A DNA stretch of 64,000 nucleotides from Provencibacterium sp. GTDB lineage: Bacteria > Bacillota > Clostridia > Oscillospirales > Ruminococcaceae. This document shows, piece by piece, positions 17,984-27,223 of this stretch. The stretch spans positions 62,001 through 126,000 of the forward strand of contig JAAWAN010000008.1 of assembly GCA_022792175.1 (NCBI GenBank), in the 5' to 3' direction. Positions within the stretch are counted from its first letter, which is position 1. Every line of letters starts with the position of its first letter. Below the pieces are notes generated by a model. It made no database searches. It was not told the DNA's origin and worked only from the letters and a program-made list of their open reading frames with translations. The translations under genes were made by a program, and so were the position numbers.

Positions 17984-18707
17984 TATCTTCAGACAGTATA
18001 ACCACCTGGATGAAGTCGTCATGATTCCCGACCTTCCGCCGCCGCCTCCGGTTCTGGAGGAAGAGGAGGGCGCCGAGATTCTTCCGGCGCGTGCGCGGGC
18101 GATGGCGGAGAAGATTCTGGAGGAAGCGCAAAAGCAGGCGCAGAGTCTCAGGCAGGAGGCTGCCGCCCTTGCGGAAAGTGAAAGTAAGGCCATTTTGCAG
18201 GAGGCCTCCCAGCAGGCCGAGCAGCTGCGCCTGCAGGCGCAGCGGGAAGGGGCCGAGCAGGGGGAGCAGGAAAAAAAGCAGGAGATTATGGAGGCCCTGC
18301 AGCAGCTGGATGCCGCTTTAAGCCAGCTGCGGGAGGAGCACCGGATTTTCCTGAGCGAGAGTGAAAAAAGCCTCAAGCTTCTGGCGGTAGATATTGCACA
18401 GAAGCTGATTGAAAAGAAGCTCCCGGAGGATGACGCCCTTCTTCTGGGGCTGGTTAAAAAAGCAGTGCAGTCGATCCGCGAGGCGGACTGGATATCGGTG
18501 GAAATTTCCGCCAGTCTGCCGCAGCTGGTAGAGCGGCTGGAGAAGGAACTGGGCGATGAGATAAACGGTATGCGCCTGGATATCGTTCCCCGCGATCTGC
18601 CGGAGGGTGGCTGCTGGGTGCAGACCTCGGACGGGGCGATAGATGCCTCTGTTGCGACACAGGCGGCGAATCTGAAGGCGATTTTCAGCCATATGGATGA
18701 GGCCTGA
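17976..18707 (+). CDS. fliH: Flagellar assembly protein FliH
   Basis: FliH is the regulator/stator of the export ATPase FliI. The 243-residue product has a short N-terminal region with a Pro-rich stretch, a long Ala/Glu/Gln-rich coiled coil (about residues 45-115), and a globular C-terminus related to ATPase stator delta subunits. It starts at TTG 17976, inside the fliG end, with a GAGG upstream; ATG 18021 is the alternative. The fliG overlap indicates translational coupling. Confidence 0.88.
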   Translation: MSSIFRQYNHLDEVVMIPDLPPPPPVLEEEEGAEILPARARAMAEKILEEAQKQAQSLRQEAAALAESESKAILQEASQQAEQLRLQAQREGAEQGEQEKKQEIMEALQQLDAALSQLREEHRIFLSESEKSLKLLAVDIAQKLIEKKLPEDDALLLGLVKKAVQSIREADWISVEISASLPQLVERLEKELGDEINGMRLDIVPRDLPEGGCWVQTSDGAIDASVATQAANLKAIFSHMDEA

Positions 18708-18731
18708 CGGGCCGAAGGGAGGGCGCGGCCG

Positions 18732-20036
18732 ATGGATATAGCACGATACCGGCGGGCATTGCGCTCTGCCGATCTTTACAGCTATGTGGGAAAAATTGAC
18801 CAGATTGTAGGCATGACCGTTGAAGCAACCGGGATCAGCTGCAACGTCGGCGATGTCTGCAATATTGTTTTGGGAAACGAGAAGAAGGCCGTTCTCAGCG
18901 AGGTGGTCGGCTTCCGGGAAAACAAGGTTCTGCTGATGCCCTATGAGGATATTGACGGCATCGGCTATGGCAGCCAGGTGCATAACACCGGCAGCAAGCT
19001 GATGATTCAGGTGGGCCCGGGCCTCATCGGGCGGACGGTAGATGCGCTCGGCCATCCGATTGACGGCGATGGCCCGATTGAGACGGTGCAGTCCTACTCT
19101 ATCAGCGGCGCCCCCTCCAACCCGATGAACCGCCCGCGCATCAGCACGCCGATGGAGATGGGTGTTAAGGCGATTGATGGGCTGATGACCATCGGCAAGG
19201 GACAGAGAATGGGCATCTTTGCAGGCAGCGGCGTTGGAAAGAGCACGCTCATGGGGATGATTGCCCGCAACGTCAAGGCGGATGTCAACGTCATCGGGCT
19301 GGTGGGCGAAAGAGGGCGCGAGGTGGTCGAGTTTTTGAACCGCGACCTCGGGCCGGAGGGCCTGCGGCGCTCGGTTATCGTGGTGGCGACCTCCGATCAG
19401 CCGGCTATGATGCGCTCCAAATGCGCGATGACGGCGACAGCCATCGCCGAGTATTTCCGTGATGAGGGCTGCGACGTGCTGCTGATGATGGACTCGCTCA
19501 CCCGCTTTGCCATGGCGCAGCGAGAGATTGGCCTCAGCGTTGGCGAGCCGCCGGTAGCCCGCGGCTATACCCCTTCTATCTATGCGGCGCTGCCCAAGCT
19601 TTTAGAGCGCTCCGGCAACTTTGAAAAGGGCTCCATTACCGGTATCTATACCGTCCTCGTGGAGGGCGATGACACCAATGAGCCCATCTCCGATACAGTG
19701 CGCGGCATTATTGACGGGCACATTATGCTCACCCGGAAGATAGCCATGCGCAACCACTATCCGGCTATTGATGTGCTTGCAAGCGTAAGCCGGTTGATGA
19801 ACGATATTGTGGAGCCCGGGCACCGTGAGGCGGCCGCCCGCCTGCGCAATATGATGGCAACTTATCAGGATAATCAGGACCTTATTTCGATAGGAGCCTA
19901 TAAAAGCGGCTCCAATCCGGAGCTGGATGTCGCCATCCAGCATATGCCGGGTATTGACAGTTTTCTGCAGCAGAGTGTAGACCACAAGATGGATTATGAG
20001 CAGACGGTACGCCAGCTGGCGGAGGTTATACAGTAA
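18732..20036 (+). CDS. fliI: Flagellum-specific export ATPase FliI
   Basis: FliI is the F1-beta-like ATPase of the type III export apparatus. The 434-residue protein carries the Walker A GSGVGKST at about residue 160, the Walker B region with LLMMDSLTRFA, and the family sequence GEPPVARGYTPS. It is located between fliH and fliJ, its direct partners. Confidence 0.96.
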   Translation: MDIARYRRALRSADLYSYVGKIDQIVGMTVEATGISCNVGDVCNIVLGNEKKAVLSEVVGFRENKVLLMPYEDIDGIGYGSQVHNTGSKLMIQVGPGLIGRTVDALGHPIDGDGPIETVQSYSISGAPSNPMNRPRISTPMEMGVKAIDGLMTIGKGQRMGIFAGSGVGKSTLMGMIARNVKADVNVIGLVGERGREVVEFLNRDLGPEGLRRSVIVVATSDQPAMMRSKCAMTATAIAEYFRDEGCDVLLMMDSLTRFAMAQREIGLSVGEPPVARGYTPSIYAALPKLLERSGNFEKGSITGIYTVLVEGDDTNEPISDTVRGIIDGHIMLTRKIAMRNHYPAIDVLASVSRLMNDIVEPGHREAAARLRNMMATYQDNQDLISIGAYKSGSNPELDVAIQHMPGIDSFLQQSVDHKMDYEQTVRQLAEVIQ

Positions 20037-20048
20037 CGGAGGGACGGA

Positions 20049-20510
20049 ATGAAAAAGTTCCATTTTTCTCTGGAGCGCATGCGCAGCTACAAGGAACAGA
20101 TGCTGGAAACGCAGAAGAACGCCCTGCGCACCCTGCGCCACGAGAAGCAGCAGCTGGATGACCGGATAGAGGCCTACCGGGCGGAGATGTCCCGCGCCAA
20201 CAGGGAGCTTTTGCGGAAAACCCACGAGGGCATTTCGGTGGTGGAGGTCAAGAGTTACCGCTTTCAGATTGAAAATATGCGCCTGCAGCTGGAAGAGCTG
20301 GGGAAGGAACAAAAGCGCATGGAGCGCATGGTGGAGCGGCAGATGCAGGTGGTGCTGGAGGCGCAGCAGGAGGTATCCGGGCTGGATAAGCTGGAAGAAA
20401 AGCAGCTGGAGGAATACCAGCGGGATGTCATGCGCGCAGATGAGCAGCTGATTGCCGAATTCATTTCGACCAAGCTGGCTATGCAGAAGGATTATACCCA
20501 TGCATCTTAA
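20049..20510 (+). CDS. fliJ: Flagellar export protein FliJ
   Basis: FliJ is a short coiled-coil protein acting with FliI/FliH to deliver export substrates. The 153-residue product is almost entirely helical coiled coil, beginning MKKFHFSLERMRSYKEQM, a typical FliJ start. The ATG follows CGGAGGGACGGA, 12 bases after fliI stops. Assignment rests on context and coiled-coil nature, since FliJ proteins are poorly conserved in sequence. Confidence 0.88.
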   Translation: MKKFHFSLERMRSYKEQMLETQKNALRTLRHEKQQLDDRIEAYRAEMSRANRELLRKTHEGISVVEVKSYRFQIENMRLQLEELGKEQKRMERMVERQMQVVLEAQQEVSGLDKLEEKQLEEYQRDVMRADEQLIAEFISTKLAMQKDYTHAS

Positions 20511-20577
20511 AGGACGCTGTCCCAGCCGCCTGACGGCGGATTGAGATAGATATCAAACAAAAAAGGAGGTGAGAGAG

Positions 20578-21759
20578 ATGGAAATTTCACAGGCAGTACA
20601 GAACATCTCCCCCCAGCAGCTGCAGGCCCTGATGCAGAGCCAGACGGGTATAGCGGCGTTGCAGGCGGGAGAAGAGGGCGGCGGTTTCTTCGCGCTGCTG
20701 CTGCAGATGCTCGAGGGCATGTCGCAGCCGGAGGATGCTGCTGCGCTGTTCCCGATGCTGGCAGGCGGCCCCTTAAGCGATGAGGAGGAGAAAAAAGGCT
20801 CCGAGCTCGCCATGCAGCTTCTGGCCGGCATGCTCGATCCCGGCGCGCTGGGACTGGTGCAGCAGGCGCAAAATGACCTGTCGCAGGAAAACAGCCAGCT
20901 GGTGCAGCTGATTGGCTCGTTTGCCGGCGTGGATTCCCAGAAAGCGCAGCAGCTTTATCTGCTGATGCAGGCCGCGGATGATAGCCAGACGGCACGTCCC
21001 GCCGCAGAGGAGAAGCCGCAGGCGGGGCAGGAGGCCCTTCAGGGCGGCAAAGGCTTTCTGGAGGTGCTCGACTTCTCGCTGAACACCAGCAAGACCCAGG
21101 AAAACGGGCAGAGCAGCCTGCAGTTTGGTGGGAGCTTTCGCCAGGCAGTGGCCGAGGCGCAGAAGCTGATGAGTGAAAAGCCCCAGCAGGATGATAAAGA
21201 GCAGAAGCTGGATGTGGAATCGCTGCAGAGCCTGGCAGACACCCGCCGGGAGCAGATTCAGCAGGCGCGCTTCTCCGCGGCACGGGAGGATATCAGCCAG
21301 CCGCAGCCGCTGACCGAGCAGATCCGTACCGGCATCCGCGAGGGGCTCCTACAGGGGAAAAGCGAGTTTGTCGTTCGGCTCAAACCGGAAGGGCTCGGCG
21401 AAATCACCGTTCGCCTGACTGAAGGGACCGATGGCAGCATGACCCTCAATCTGACCGCTTCTACCGCGCAGACGGCAAAGCTGCTCAATCAGGAGCTGAC
21501 CGGCCTTCGGGAGGCGCTTCGTCCCTATGGAACGGAGGTGACCCCGGCAGTCAGCCAGCCGCAGGAGTCTGCCTATGCCGATGGCGGCTACACCGGCGCA
21601 CAGTTTGATGCGCATCATGGCCAGCAGGCCTCCTATGGCCAGCAGCATGGTCAGAACGGGCAGCCATCCCACTTCGGAGACTTCGTCTATGAAGAAGAGG
21701 ATGCAGATACCGAAATGGCAGAGCTCTATGGACCCGGTGGGCTGCATGCCTACATCTGA
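20578..21759 (+). CDS. fliK: Flagellar hook-length control protein FliK
   Basis: FliK measures hook length and switches export specificity. The 393-residue protein has a low-complexity, Gln/Ala/Leu-rich N-terminal half and a conserved C-terminal domain (Flg_hook): EFVVRLKPEGLGEITVRL followed by LREALRPYG. ATG 20578 has AAAGGAGG seven bases upstream; the in-frame GTG 20569 abuts that site. A short GC-rich hairpin (20526-20540) lies between fliJ and this gene. Confidence 0.9.
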   Translation: MEISQAVQNISPQQLQALMQSQTGIAALQAGEEGGGFFALLLQMLEGMSQPEDAAALFPMLAGGPLSDEEEKKGSELAMQLLAGMLDPGALGLVQQAQNDLSQENSQLVQLIGSFAGVDSQKAQQLYLLMQAADDSQTARPAAEEKPQAGQEALQGGKGFLEVLDFSLNTSKTQENGQSSLQFGGSFRQAVAEAQKLMSEKPQQDDKEQKLDVESLQSLADTRREQIQQARFSAAREDISQPQPLTEQIRTGIREGLLQGKSEFVVRLKPEGLGEITVRLTEGTDGSMTLNLTASTAQTAKLLNQELTGLREALRPYGTEVTPAVSQPQESAYADGGYTGAQFDAHHGQQASYGQQHGQNGQPSHFGDFVYEEEDADTEMAELYGPGGLHAYI

Positions 21760-21778
21760 GTAAAGGGAGGTGAACAGG

Positions 21779-22591
21779 ATGAGCAATTCGATTGACAGCG
21801 CACGCGATTATTTTTCCAGCTCGCTGACCGGCAGCAGCTCGACGAATTCCTCCAATCGGACCGGCCAGGCCGGAGCGGTTTATAACGCCATCTTTTCCGA
21901 TGAGGATAAGGATGCCGTCAGCGCGCAGGATTTTCTTAACCTGATGGTCGCGCAGCTGCGCAACCAGGACTTTATGAACCCGGTAGACGATACCCAGTAT
22001 GTCACCCAGCTGGCCCAGTTTGCCACCATGCAGCAGATGCAGGAGCTCGGCGAATACACCAAGACGAACTATGCCATGTCGCTGGTGGGAAAAAATGTGA
22101 CGGTAGCGCGTTTTAATGTGAGCGGTGGTGTTGACAAGGCGGTTGGCCCGATTCAGAAGCTTTCGCTGGTAAACGGCGAATATCAGATTTATGTACAGGA
22201 CAAGGCCTATACCCTCGACCAGATTATGGAGGTAAATGCTGACGGCAAGGTCAATGCGGACGGTTCGCTCGATATTTCCGGTAAAACGCTGCAGGCCAGC
22301 GTAGAGGGCAACACCGTTTCGCTCGAATGGCCGGCCGCAACGCTGGATGCATCCCTGGCCGAAAACCTGACCTACTCGCTCTACTATTCGCAGAGCAAAG
22401 AGATGGATACGGTGGAGGATGTAGAGGCAAACGGGATGAAGGTCGCCATGAAGGGCAGCCTCACCAAGGATACCATCACCGGTCTCAAGCCCGGGACCTA
22501 TTTTGCCAACGTTATCGTTACCGATAAGGCCGGCAGAAAATCGGTCTATCAGAAAGCGACCTTTGAGATCCAGCAGGGCCCGGCAGCATAG
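21779..22591 (+). CDS. flgD: Flagellar hook-capping protein FlgD
   Basis: FlgD caps the growing hook. The 270-residue protein has the family signature QDFLNLMVAQLRNQDFMNP (about residues 44-62) and TQYVTQLAQFATMQQMQEL, with a C-terminal FlgD-type beta domain. ATG 21779 has AAGGGAGG eight bases upstream. The gene follows fliK by 19 bases in the fliK-flgD-TIGR02530-flgE order common in Firmicutes. Confidence 0.95.
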   Translation: MSNSIDSARDYFSSSLTGSSSTNSSNRTGQAGAVYNAIFSDEDKDAVSAQDFLNLMVAQLRNQDFMNPVDDTQYVTQLAQFATMQQMQELGEYTKTNYAMSLVGKNVTVARFNVSGGVDKAVGPIQKLSLVNGEYQIYVQDKAYTLDQIMEVNADGKVNADGSLDISGKTLQASVEGNTVSLEWPAATLDASLAENLTYSLYYSQSKEMDTVEDVEANGMKVAMKGSLTKDTITGLKPGTYFANVIVTDKAGRKSVYQKATFEIQQGPAA

Positions 22592-22689
22592 CCTGAAGCG
22601 CTGCCCCAGAGTGTTGGGCTTTGAGCCTGCCGCAGGGCTTTCGGCCTGAAACCGGCGGCGAAGAGCCCAAGAAAGGAATGGTTATCAAT

Positions 22690-23079
22690 ATGGATCAGCT
22701 GCGTTTTAACCGCTATACGCCGATTGTCACCGGTGTACCGCAGATTAGCGGCGGCCAGCGGCCGGCTGCGCAGGAAAATGCCGATGCGCCATCCTTCCAG
22801 CAGGTTCTCGAGCAGCGCCTGAAAAGCGAAGTTACCTTTTCCAAGCACGCACAGAGCAGGGTGGAGCAGCGCGGGATGCAGCTGACGCCCGGTAACCTTC
22901 AGCGGCTGCAGGAGGGCGTGCGCATTGCAAGGGAGAAGGGGCTGGATGATACCTTGATTCTGGTTGATTCGGCCGCTTTTTTAGTCAGCGCGCGCAACAG
23001 CAGGGTGATTACCGCTTTGGGCGGCGAGGATCTCAAGGGAAATATTTTTACCAATATAGACGGGACCGTAATTATTTAG
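22690..23079 (+). CDS. TIGR02530-family flagellar operon protein
   Basis: A 129-residue protein between flgD and flgE, where Firmicutes carry the TIGR02530 family. It has the family signature KHAQSRVEQRGMQLTPG near residue 50, plus ending LKGNIFTNIDGTVII. Molecular function is not established for the family; a role in hook assembly is inferred from the constant position. The frame extends upstream, but ATG 22690 follows AAAGGAATG at a reasonable distance. A long-range stem (about 22615 with 22665) lies upstream. Confidence 0.85.
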   Translation: MDQLRFNRYTPIVTGVPQISGGQRPAAQENADAPSFQQVLEQRLKSEVTFSKHAQSRVEQRGMQLTPGNLQRLQEGVRIAREKGLDDTLILVDSAAFLVSARNSRVITALGGEDLKGNIFTNIDGTVII

Positions 23080-23104
23080 CTGGACCTCTTTGAAGGAAGC
23101 TGAT

Positions 23105-23134
23105 GCCGGGCTTTGAATGACAGAGAAGCCCGGC
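23105..23134 (+). other. RNA hairpin upstream of flgE
   Basis: Perfect 9-bp GC-rich arms (23105-23113 and 23126-23134) with a 12-base loop. No T-tract follows, and the flgE ribosome site starts 17 bases downstream. It may modulate read-through or flgE mRNA stability. Confidence 0.45.
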
Positions 23135-23164
23135 CGGTCCCCAAAGATTAGGGGGAGATACTAT

Positions 23165-24928
23165 TTGGTTAGATCCATGTATTCCGGTGTAGCGGGTATG
23201 AGAACCCATCAGACCCGTATGGACGTTATCGGCAACAACATTTCCAACGTTAATACCTACGGGTTTAAGTCCAGCCGCGCTACCTTCCGGGATGTTTATT
23301 ATCAGGCCACCAAGAACGCCTCCGCTGCGAGCGGGACCAAGGGCGGCATTAACCCTTCCATGGTCGGCTACGGCGCGCAGATTGCCAGCATTGACGTGCT
23401 GCAGACCCAGTCCACCCTGACCAACACCGGCAACCCGCTCGATGTAGCCATTATGGGCGACGGGTTCCTGCAGGTGCAGGATGCGGACGGCAACATTTTC
23501 TACACCAAGGCGGGCATGCTCGATATCGACTCGATGGGCAACCTCGTTGACCTTAACGGCAACTTTGTCCTCGGCGTTTCCGGCAACCCCATCGGTAAGG
23601 ACGCGGGCAGCAACCGCATCCAGCTCTCCATCCCGGCCGTCAACCCGGCCCCCCCGAGCTTTACCGATACGATTAACGACATTCAGTATACCATCTCCGG
23701 TTCAAACAACACCGAGGATGGCAACGTCGTCTTCAACTTTGTGACTGCCAGTGACCTGCCGCTCGGCCAGAAGATGGAAGCGATTCTCACCAGCTCCGGC
23801 GTTACTATCCGCGTCAACCCGACTGAGACGTTTGCCACGATGAGCGCCTTTGTCACCGAGATGAACGCGGCCATTACCCGCGCTAACGGCGGCGCAGAGC
23901 ACCCGGCCGGCACCTTCTCCATCGATATGGCCCCCTCCACCAAGTTTGTCAATCTGACAGGCGAGGAGATTGTCGGCAGCAATTTCGGCATCAAGCCGGG
24001 TACCATCACGTTGCCGACGACGGGCTTTATCACCGGTATGAAGCTGGATTCGGTCGGCGATGCGTTCAATGCTTCGGCAGACACAACAAATTTCTCCATT
24101 AAGCGCAATGCGCCTACGGCCGATGCAGCAGAATCGTTTGAGCTGACGGTAACGGTGGGCAGCGCCACCTATACGGCCACGGTGCTGGCTTCCGACCTGA
24201 AGGCAGCCCGCAAGGTACTGTTGACGAATGCAGCCAACCCGGAGGATCAGAGCGACAGCATTACCCTTTCGCTCCCCTCGTACGGAACCATTCTGGATTC
24301 GCTCGTCGATATGACCGATACGATGGTTTATGATGAGCAGACTTTTGGCGGGAAAGAGTATCTGCTCCCCTCCGGCTATAAGGTGGGCGATACCGGTCCG
24401 AAGATTGATGCGTCCGGCAATTTGACTGCTAAGCCGAAGGGTACTTTTGACGGCACAACCCTTACGGCTGCCGGCGGAGCGGCCACGCCGAGCGCCCCCT
24501 CGAACGACCTCGGCCTTGGCAGCAAGGCGATGCTGCTCGACGGCGGAACGGTGGGCGGCCCGCAGACAGTCAAGGACCTCACCGGCATCTCGATCGGCGC
24601 GGACGGCGTTATCGTTGCCACTCACGCGGTGCATGGCCAGCTCGAGCTCGGGCGCATTGACCTTGCCACCTTTGAGAACATGGAGGGCCTCGAGCAGAGC
24701 GGCAACACCTACTTCACCGTTTCGAAGAACTCGGGTGCGGCCACCGTCGTCAAGGCGGGCACGCACGGCACCGGCGGCCTCAAGTCGAACTCGCTCGAGC
24801 AGTCGAACGTTGACCTCTCGCAGGAGTTTTCCGATATGATTACCACCCAGAGAGGCTTTCAGGCCAACTCCCGGCTGATTACCGTTTCGGATACCATGCT
24901 CGAAGAGCTGATTAACCTCAAGCGCTAA
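23165..24928 (+). CDS. flgE: Flagellar hook protein FlgE
   Basis: FlgE builds the extracellular hook. The 587-residue protein starts with the conserved N-terminal helix MVRSMYSGVAGMRTHQTRM and NNISNVNTYGFKSSRA motif, and ends with the C-terminal helix around QRGFQANSRLITVSDTMLEELINL. Start TTG 23165 has GGGGGAG seven bases upstream and matches the family N-terminus. The exposed central part is long, as in other Clostridia. flbD follows. Confidence 0.95.
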   Translation: MVRSMYSGVAGMRTHQTRMDVIGNNISNVNTYGFKSSRATFRDVYYQATKNASAASGTKGGINPSMVGYGAQIASIDVLQTQSTLTNTGNPLDVAIMGDGFLQVQDADGNIFYTKAGMLDIDSMGNLVDLNGNFVLGVSGNPIGKDAGSNRIQLSIPAVNPAPPSFTDTINDIQYTISGSNNTEDGNVVFNFVTASDLPLGQKMEAILTSSGVTIRVNPTETFATMSAFVTEMNAAITRANGGAEHPAGTFSIDMAPSTKFVNLTGEEIVGSNFGIKPGTITLPTTGFITGMKLDSVGDAFNASADTTNFSIKRNAPTADAAESFELTVTVGSATYTATVLASDLKAARKVLLTNAANPEDQSDSITLSLPSYGTILDSLVDMTDTMVYDEQTFGGKEYLLPSGYKVGDTGPKIDASGNLTAKPKGTFDGTTLTAAGGAATPSAPSNDLGLGSKAMLLDGGTVGGPQTVKDLTGISIGADGVIVATHAVHGQLELGRIDLATFENMEGLEQSGNTYFTVSKNSGAATVVKAGTHGTGGLKSNSLEQSNVDLSQEFSDMITTQRGFQANSRLITVSDTMLEELINLKR

Positions 24929-25025
24929 ATCTTTTGCGGATGGCGGCGGCCGCCTGGGCCGCCGCCATAGGCGAGCGGAGATGAAAGCATATCCGCTGGC
25001 CTATGGCGAAAAGGAGGAAAGAATT

Positions 25026-25229
25026 TTGATTATTTTAACCAAACTCAATGGGGAAATATTTACCCTCAACTGCGACATGATTGAAACTGTTCAGGAGAAC
25101 CCGGATACGACCATCCACCTGAATAATGGCCAGTTTTATATTGTCCGGGAAAGTATGGTGGATGTGATACAAAAGTCGGTTGAGTATCACCAGCAGATTT
25201 TTGGAAAAACGCTGCACAGCGAGTTTTAG
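25026..25229 (+). CDS. flbD: FlbD-family flagellar protein
   Basis: A 67-residue small protein found just after flgE and before motA in Firmicutes. The N-terminus MIILTKLNGEIFTLNCDMIETV and the core NPDTTIHLNNGQFYIVRES fit the FlbD family closely. The start is TTG 25026 with AAGGAGG upstream; an in-frame ATG at 24981 would add 15 residues not found in the family. Its biochemical function is not established. Confidence 0.9.
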   Translation: MIILTKLNGEIFTLNCDMIETVQENPDTTIHLNNGQFYIVRESMVDVIQKSVEYHQQIFGKTLHSEF

Positions 25230-25265
25230 AAAGAACCGGGAATAGGAAATGGGGGATAGTGCACT

Positions 25266-26117
25266 ATGGATTTAATGTCAATCATTGGCTGGATTCTGGG
25301 CTTCGCATTTATGCTGATGGGTATGGTGCTTCAAAAGGTCACGGGAGACGATGGCATTACAAGGTATACCATTCTCTTTTCAAACCTTGAAAGTTTCTTT
25401 GACCCTACCAGTATCGTCATTGTTATTGGCGGTACCTTCGCGGCATTGATGATTTCCTTCCCCGGGAAGTGTTTTACAAAAATCGGCAAACATCTCAAGG
25501 TAGTCATCATGCCGACCAAGTATGATCCGCACAAATATATTGCAGAGCTGGTCGGCTTTGCGAAGGAAGCGCGCGTCAGCGGTCTGCTGGCTCTGGAGGA
25601 TAAGCTGCAGAATACCAAGGATGAGTTTATGCGCAACAGCCTGATGCTGGTGGTCGACTCGGTGGACCCGGAAAAGGTCAAGCAGCTGCTTGAAACCGAG
25701 CTCGATTATCTGGATGACCGGCACTCACAGGACCGGGCTTTCTATGATAAAGGCGCTGCCTATGCGCCATCTTTCGGTATGATCGGTACCCTCATAGGCC
25801 TTATCCTTCTGCTGAAAGACCTGAGCGACCCGAGCAGCCTTGGCCCCGCTATGGCGGTTGCGCTCATTACCACCCTTTATGGTTCGATTCTGGCCAACCT
25901 TTTCTTCAACCCGATTTCCAACAAGCTCAAGGTGCGCCATGAAGAGGAATATCTCTGCAAGCTGATTATTGCGGAGGGCGTTCAGGCCATTCAGGCGGGC
26001 GAAAACCCCCGCTTTATTGAGGAGAAGCTCACCCAGCTTCTTCCCCGCTCAAAGGCCGGGAAGAAGGGGAAGGGCGCAGAATCCTCAGCGGCGGAGGAAG
26101 GTGCCGCAGCCGAATGA
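25266..26117 (+). CDS. motA: Flagellar motor stator protein MotA
   Basis: MotA is the ion-channel stator subunit that drives rotation. The 283-residue protein has four membrane segments (about 4-20, 37-57, 160-180 and 190-213), the cytoplasmic loop between segments 2 and 3, and the conserved block PSFGMIGTLIGLILLL. GGGGGATAG precedes the ATG. motB follows after 33 bases. Confidence 0.95.
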   Translation: MDLMSIIGWILGFAFMLMGMVLQKVTGDDGITRYTILFSNLESFFDPTSIVIVIGGTFAALMISFPGKCFTKIGKHLKVVIMPTKYDPHKYIAELVGFAKEARVSGLLALEDKLQNTKDEFMRNSLMLVVDSVDPEKVKQLLETELDYLDDRHSQDRAFYDKGAAYAPSFGMIGTLIGLILLLKDLSDPSSLGPAMAVALITTLYGSILANLFFNPISNKLKVRHEEEYLCKLIIAEGVQAIQAGENPRFIEEKLTQLLPRSKAGKKGKGAESSAAEEGAAAE

Positions 26118-26150
26118 ACCGCAAAAGGCAGGGAAGGATGGTGATGATGG

Positions 26151-27182
26151 GTGGCTAAGCGTAAGCGGGATGACGGTTCGAGCTATAACTGGATGGATAC
26201 CTACGGGGACATGGTAACACTCCTGCTGACCTTCTTTATTATGTTGTTCTCCATGTCCTCGGTCAACGAGGAGAAATGGGAACAGCTTGTCCGCGCCTTT
26301 TCCCGCAAGGGGGAGGACACCGCCCAGGTGGTTATTGCTCCGGAAGGCGATGGGGACGACGTTGGACGCAACCAGTCTGAATTTCCGCCGCCTGGAGGCG
26401 AGGCGGATTTGGAAACGGAAAGCAATCTCCCCAAGAACTTTAACGAGCTCTTTGAATATCTCAAAACCTATGTGGAGGACAACGACATGTCTGCCTCCGT
26501 TTCAGTGGAGGGGGACGAGGGAAACGTTTATATCCGCTTCCAGGACAACCTGTTTTTTGATCCGGATAAGTTTGATTTGAAGCCGGCCAGCTATGATATT
26601 TTAGGCTTTTTGGGCGCGGGGCTTAAAAACCTGCAGGACCAGATCATGACCATCAATATCTCCGGACATACGGCCGCCGTTCCGGGAACAGATTACTACC
26701 CCGTCAGCGACTGGATGCTCTCGAGCGAGCGCGCCTCGGCAGTGGCTATTTATCTTGAAGAGGAGGCGGGGATTAACCCGGTCATCCTCCTGCCGATTGG
26801 CTATGGCAAAAATCATCCGATTGCAGATAATGATACGGCAGAGGGCAGAGAGCAAAACCGCCGGGTGGATATGCTGATTGTCAGCAAGGGCAACGACGCC
26901 GCCAACCAGCAGCTGCTCAAGCAGATACTCGGCGACAGCTACGATGATACCCAATATCCGCAGGATGGAAATTTAGCCGATGTTCTGCTGCCGGACGAGG
27001 AAGCTCTCAAAGAGCTATTGAAAGACGGCGATACGCAGGCAAGCAATACGCAGGCAGTTTCATCCAGCTCCGAACCTGTTGGTCAGGCAGATGGGGATAT
27101 TTCCGGCACAGAGGGAGAGGCGGCTTCAGAGAGCGGAGATTCTTCATCGGCTCCGTCCGCTTCTTCACAGGCGCAGGAATAG
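26151..27182 (+). CDS. motB: Flagellar motor stator protein MotB
   Basis: MotB anchors the stator to peptidoglycan. The 343-residue protein has one membrane segment with the proton-binding Asp in NWMDTYGDMVTLLLTFF (residues ~13-29), and an OmpA-like peptidoglycan-binding domain with GREQNRRVDMLI near residue 240. The last ~70 residues are a Ser/Asp/Glu-rich tail beyond the usual end. It starts at GTG 26151. Confidence 0.94.
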   Translation: MAKRKRDDGSSYNWMDTYGDMVTLLLTFFIMLFSMSSVNEEKWEQLVRAFSRKGEDTAQVVIAPEGDGDDVGRNQSEFPPPGGEADLETESNLPKNFNELFEYLKTYVEDNDMSASVSVEGDEGNVYIRFQDNLFFDPDKFDLKPASYDILGFLGAGLKNLQDQIMTINISGHTAAVPGTDYYPVSDWMLSSERASAVAIYLEEEAGINPVILLPIGYGKNHPIADNDTAEGREQNRRVDMLIVSKGNDAANQQLLKQILGDSYDDTQYPQDGNLADVLLPDEEALKELLKDGDTQASNTQAVSSSSEPVGQADGDISGTEGEAASESGDSSSAPSASSQAQE

Positions 27183-27223
27183 AGTGAACCGAGATTCTGA
27201 GATAAAGTAGTGTGAAGTAAACA

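Noticed and set aside
16943-18376. A 477-codon minus-strand frame opposite fliG and fliH
   Set aside because: The + strand carries clear FliG and FliH; the minus frame is compositionally a shadow.
20526-20540. Short GC hairpin between fliJ and fliK considered as a terminator
   Set aside because: The stem is only five to six pairs and no T-run follows.
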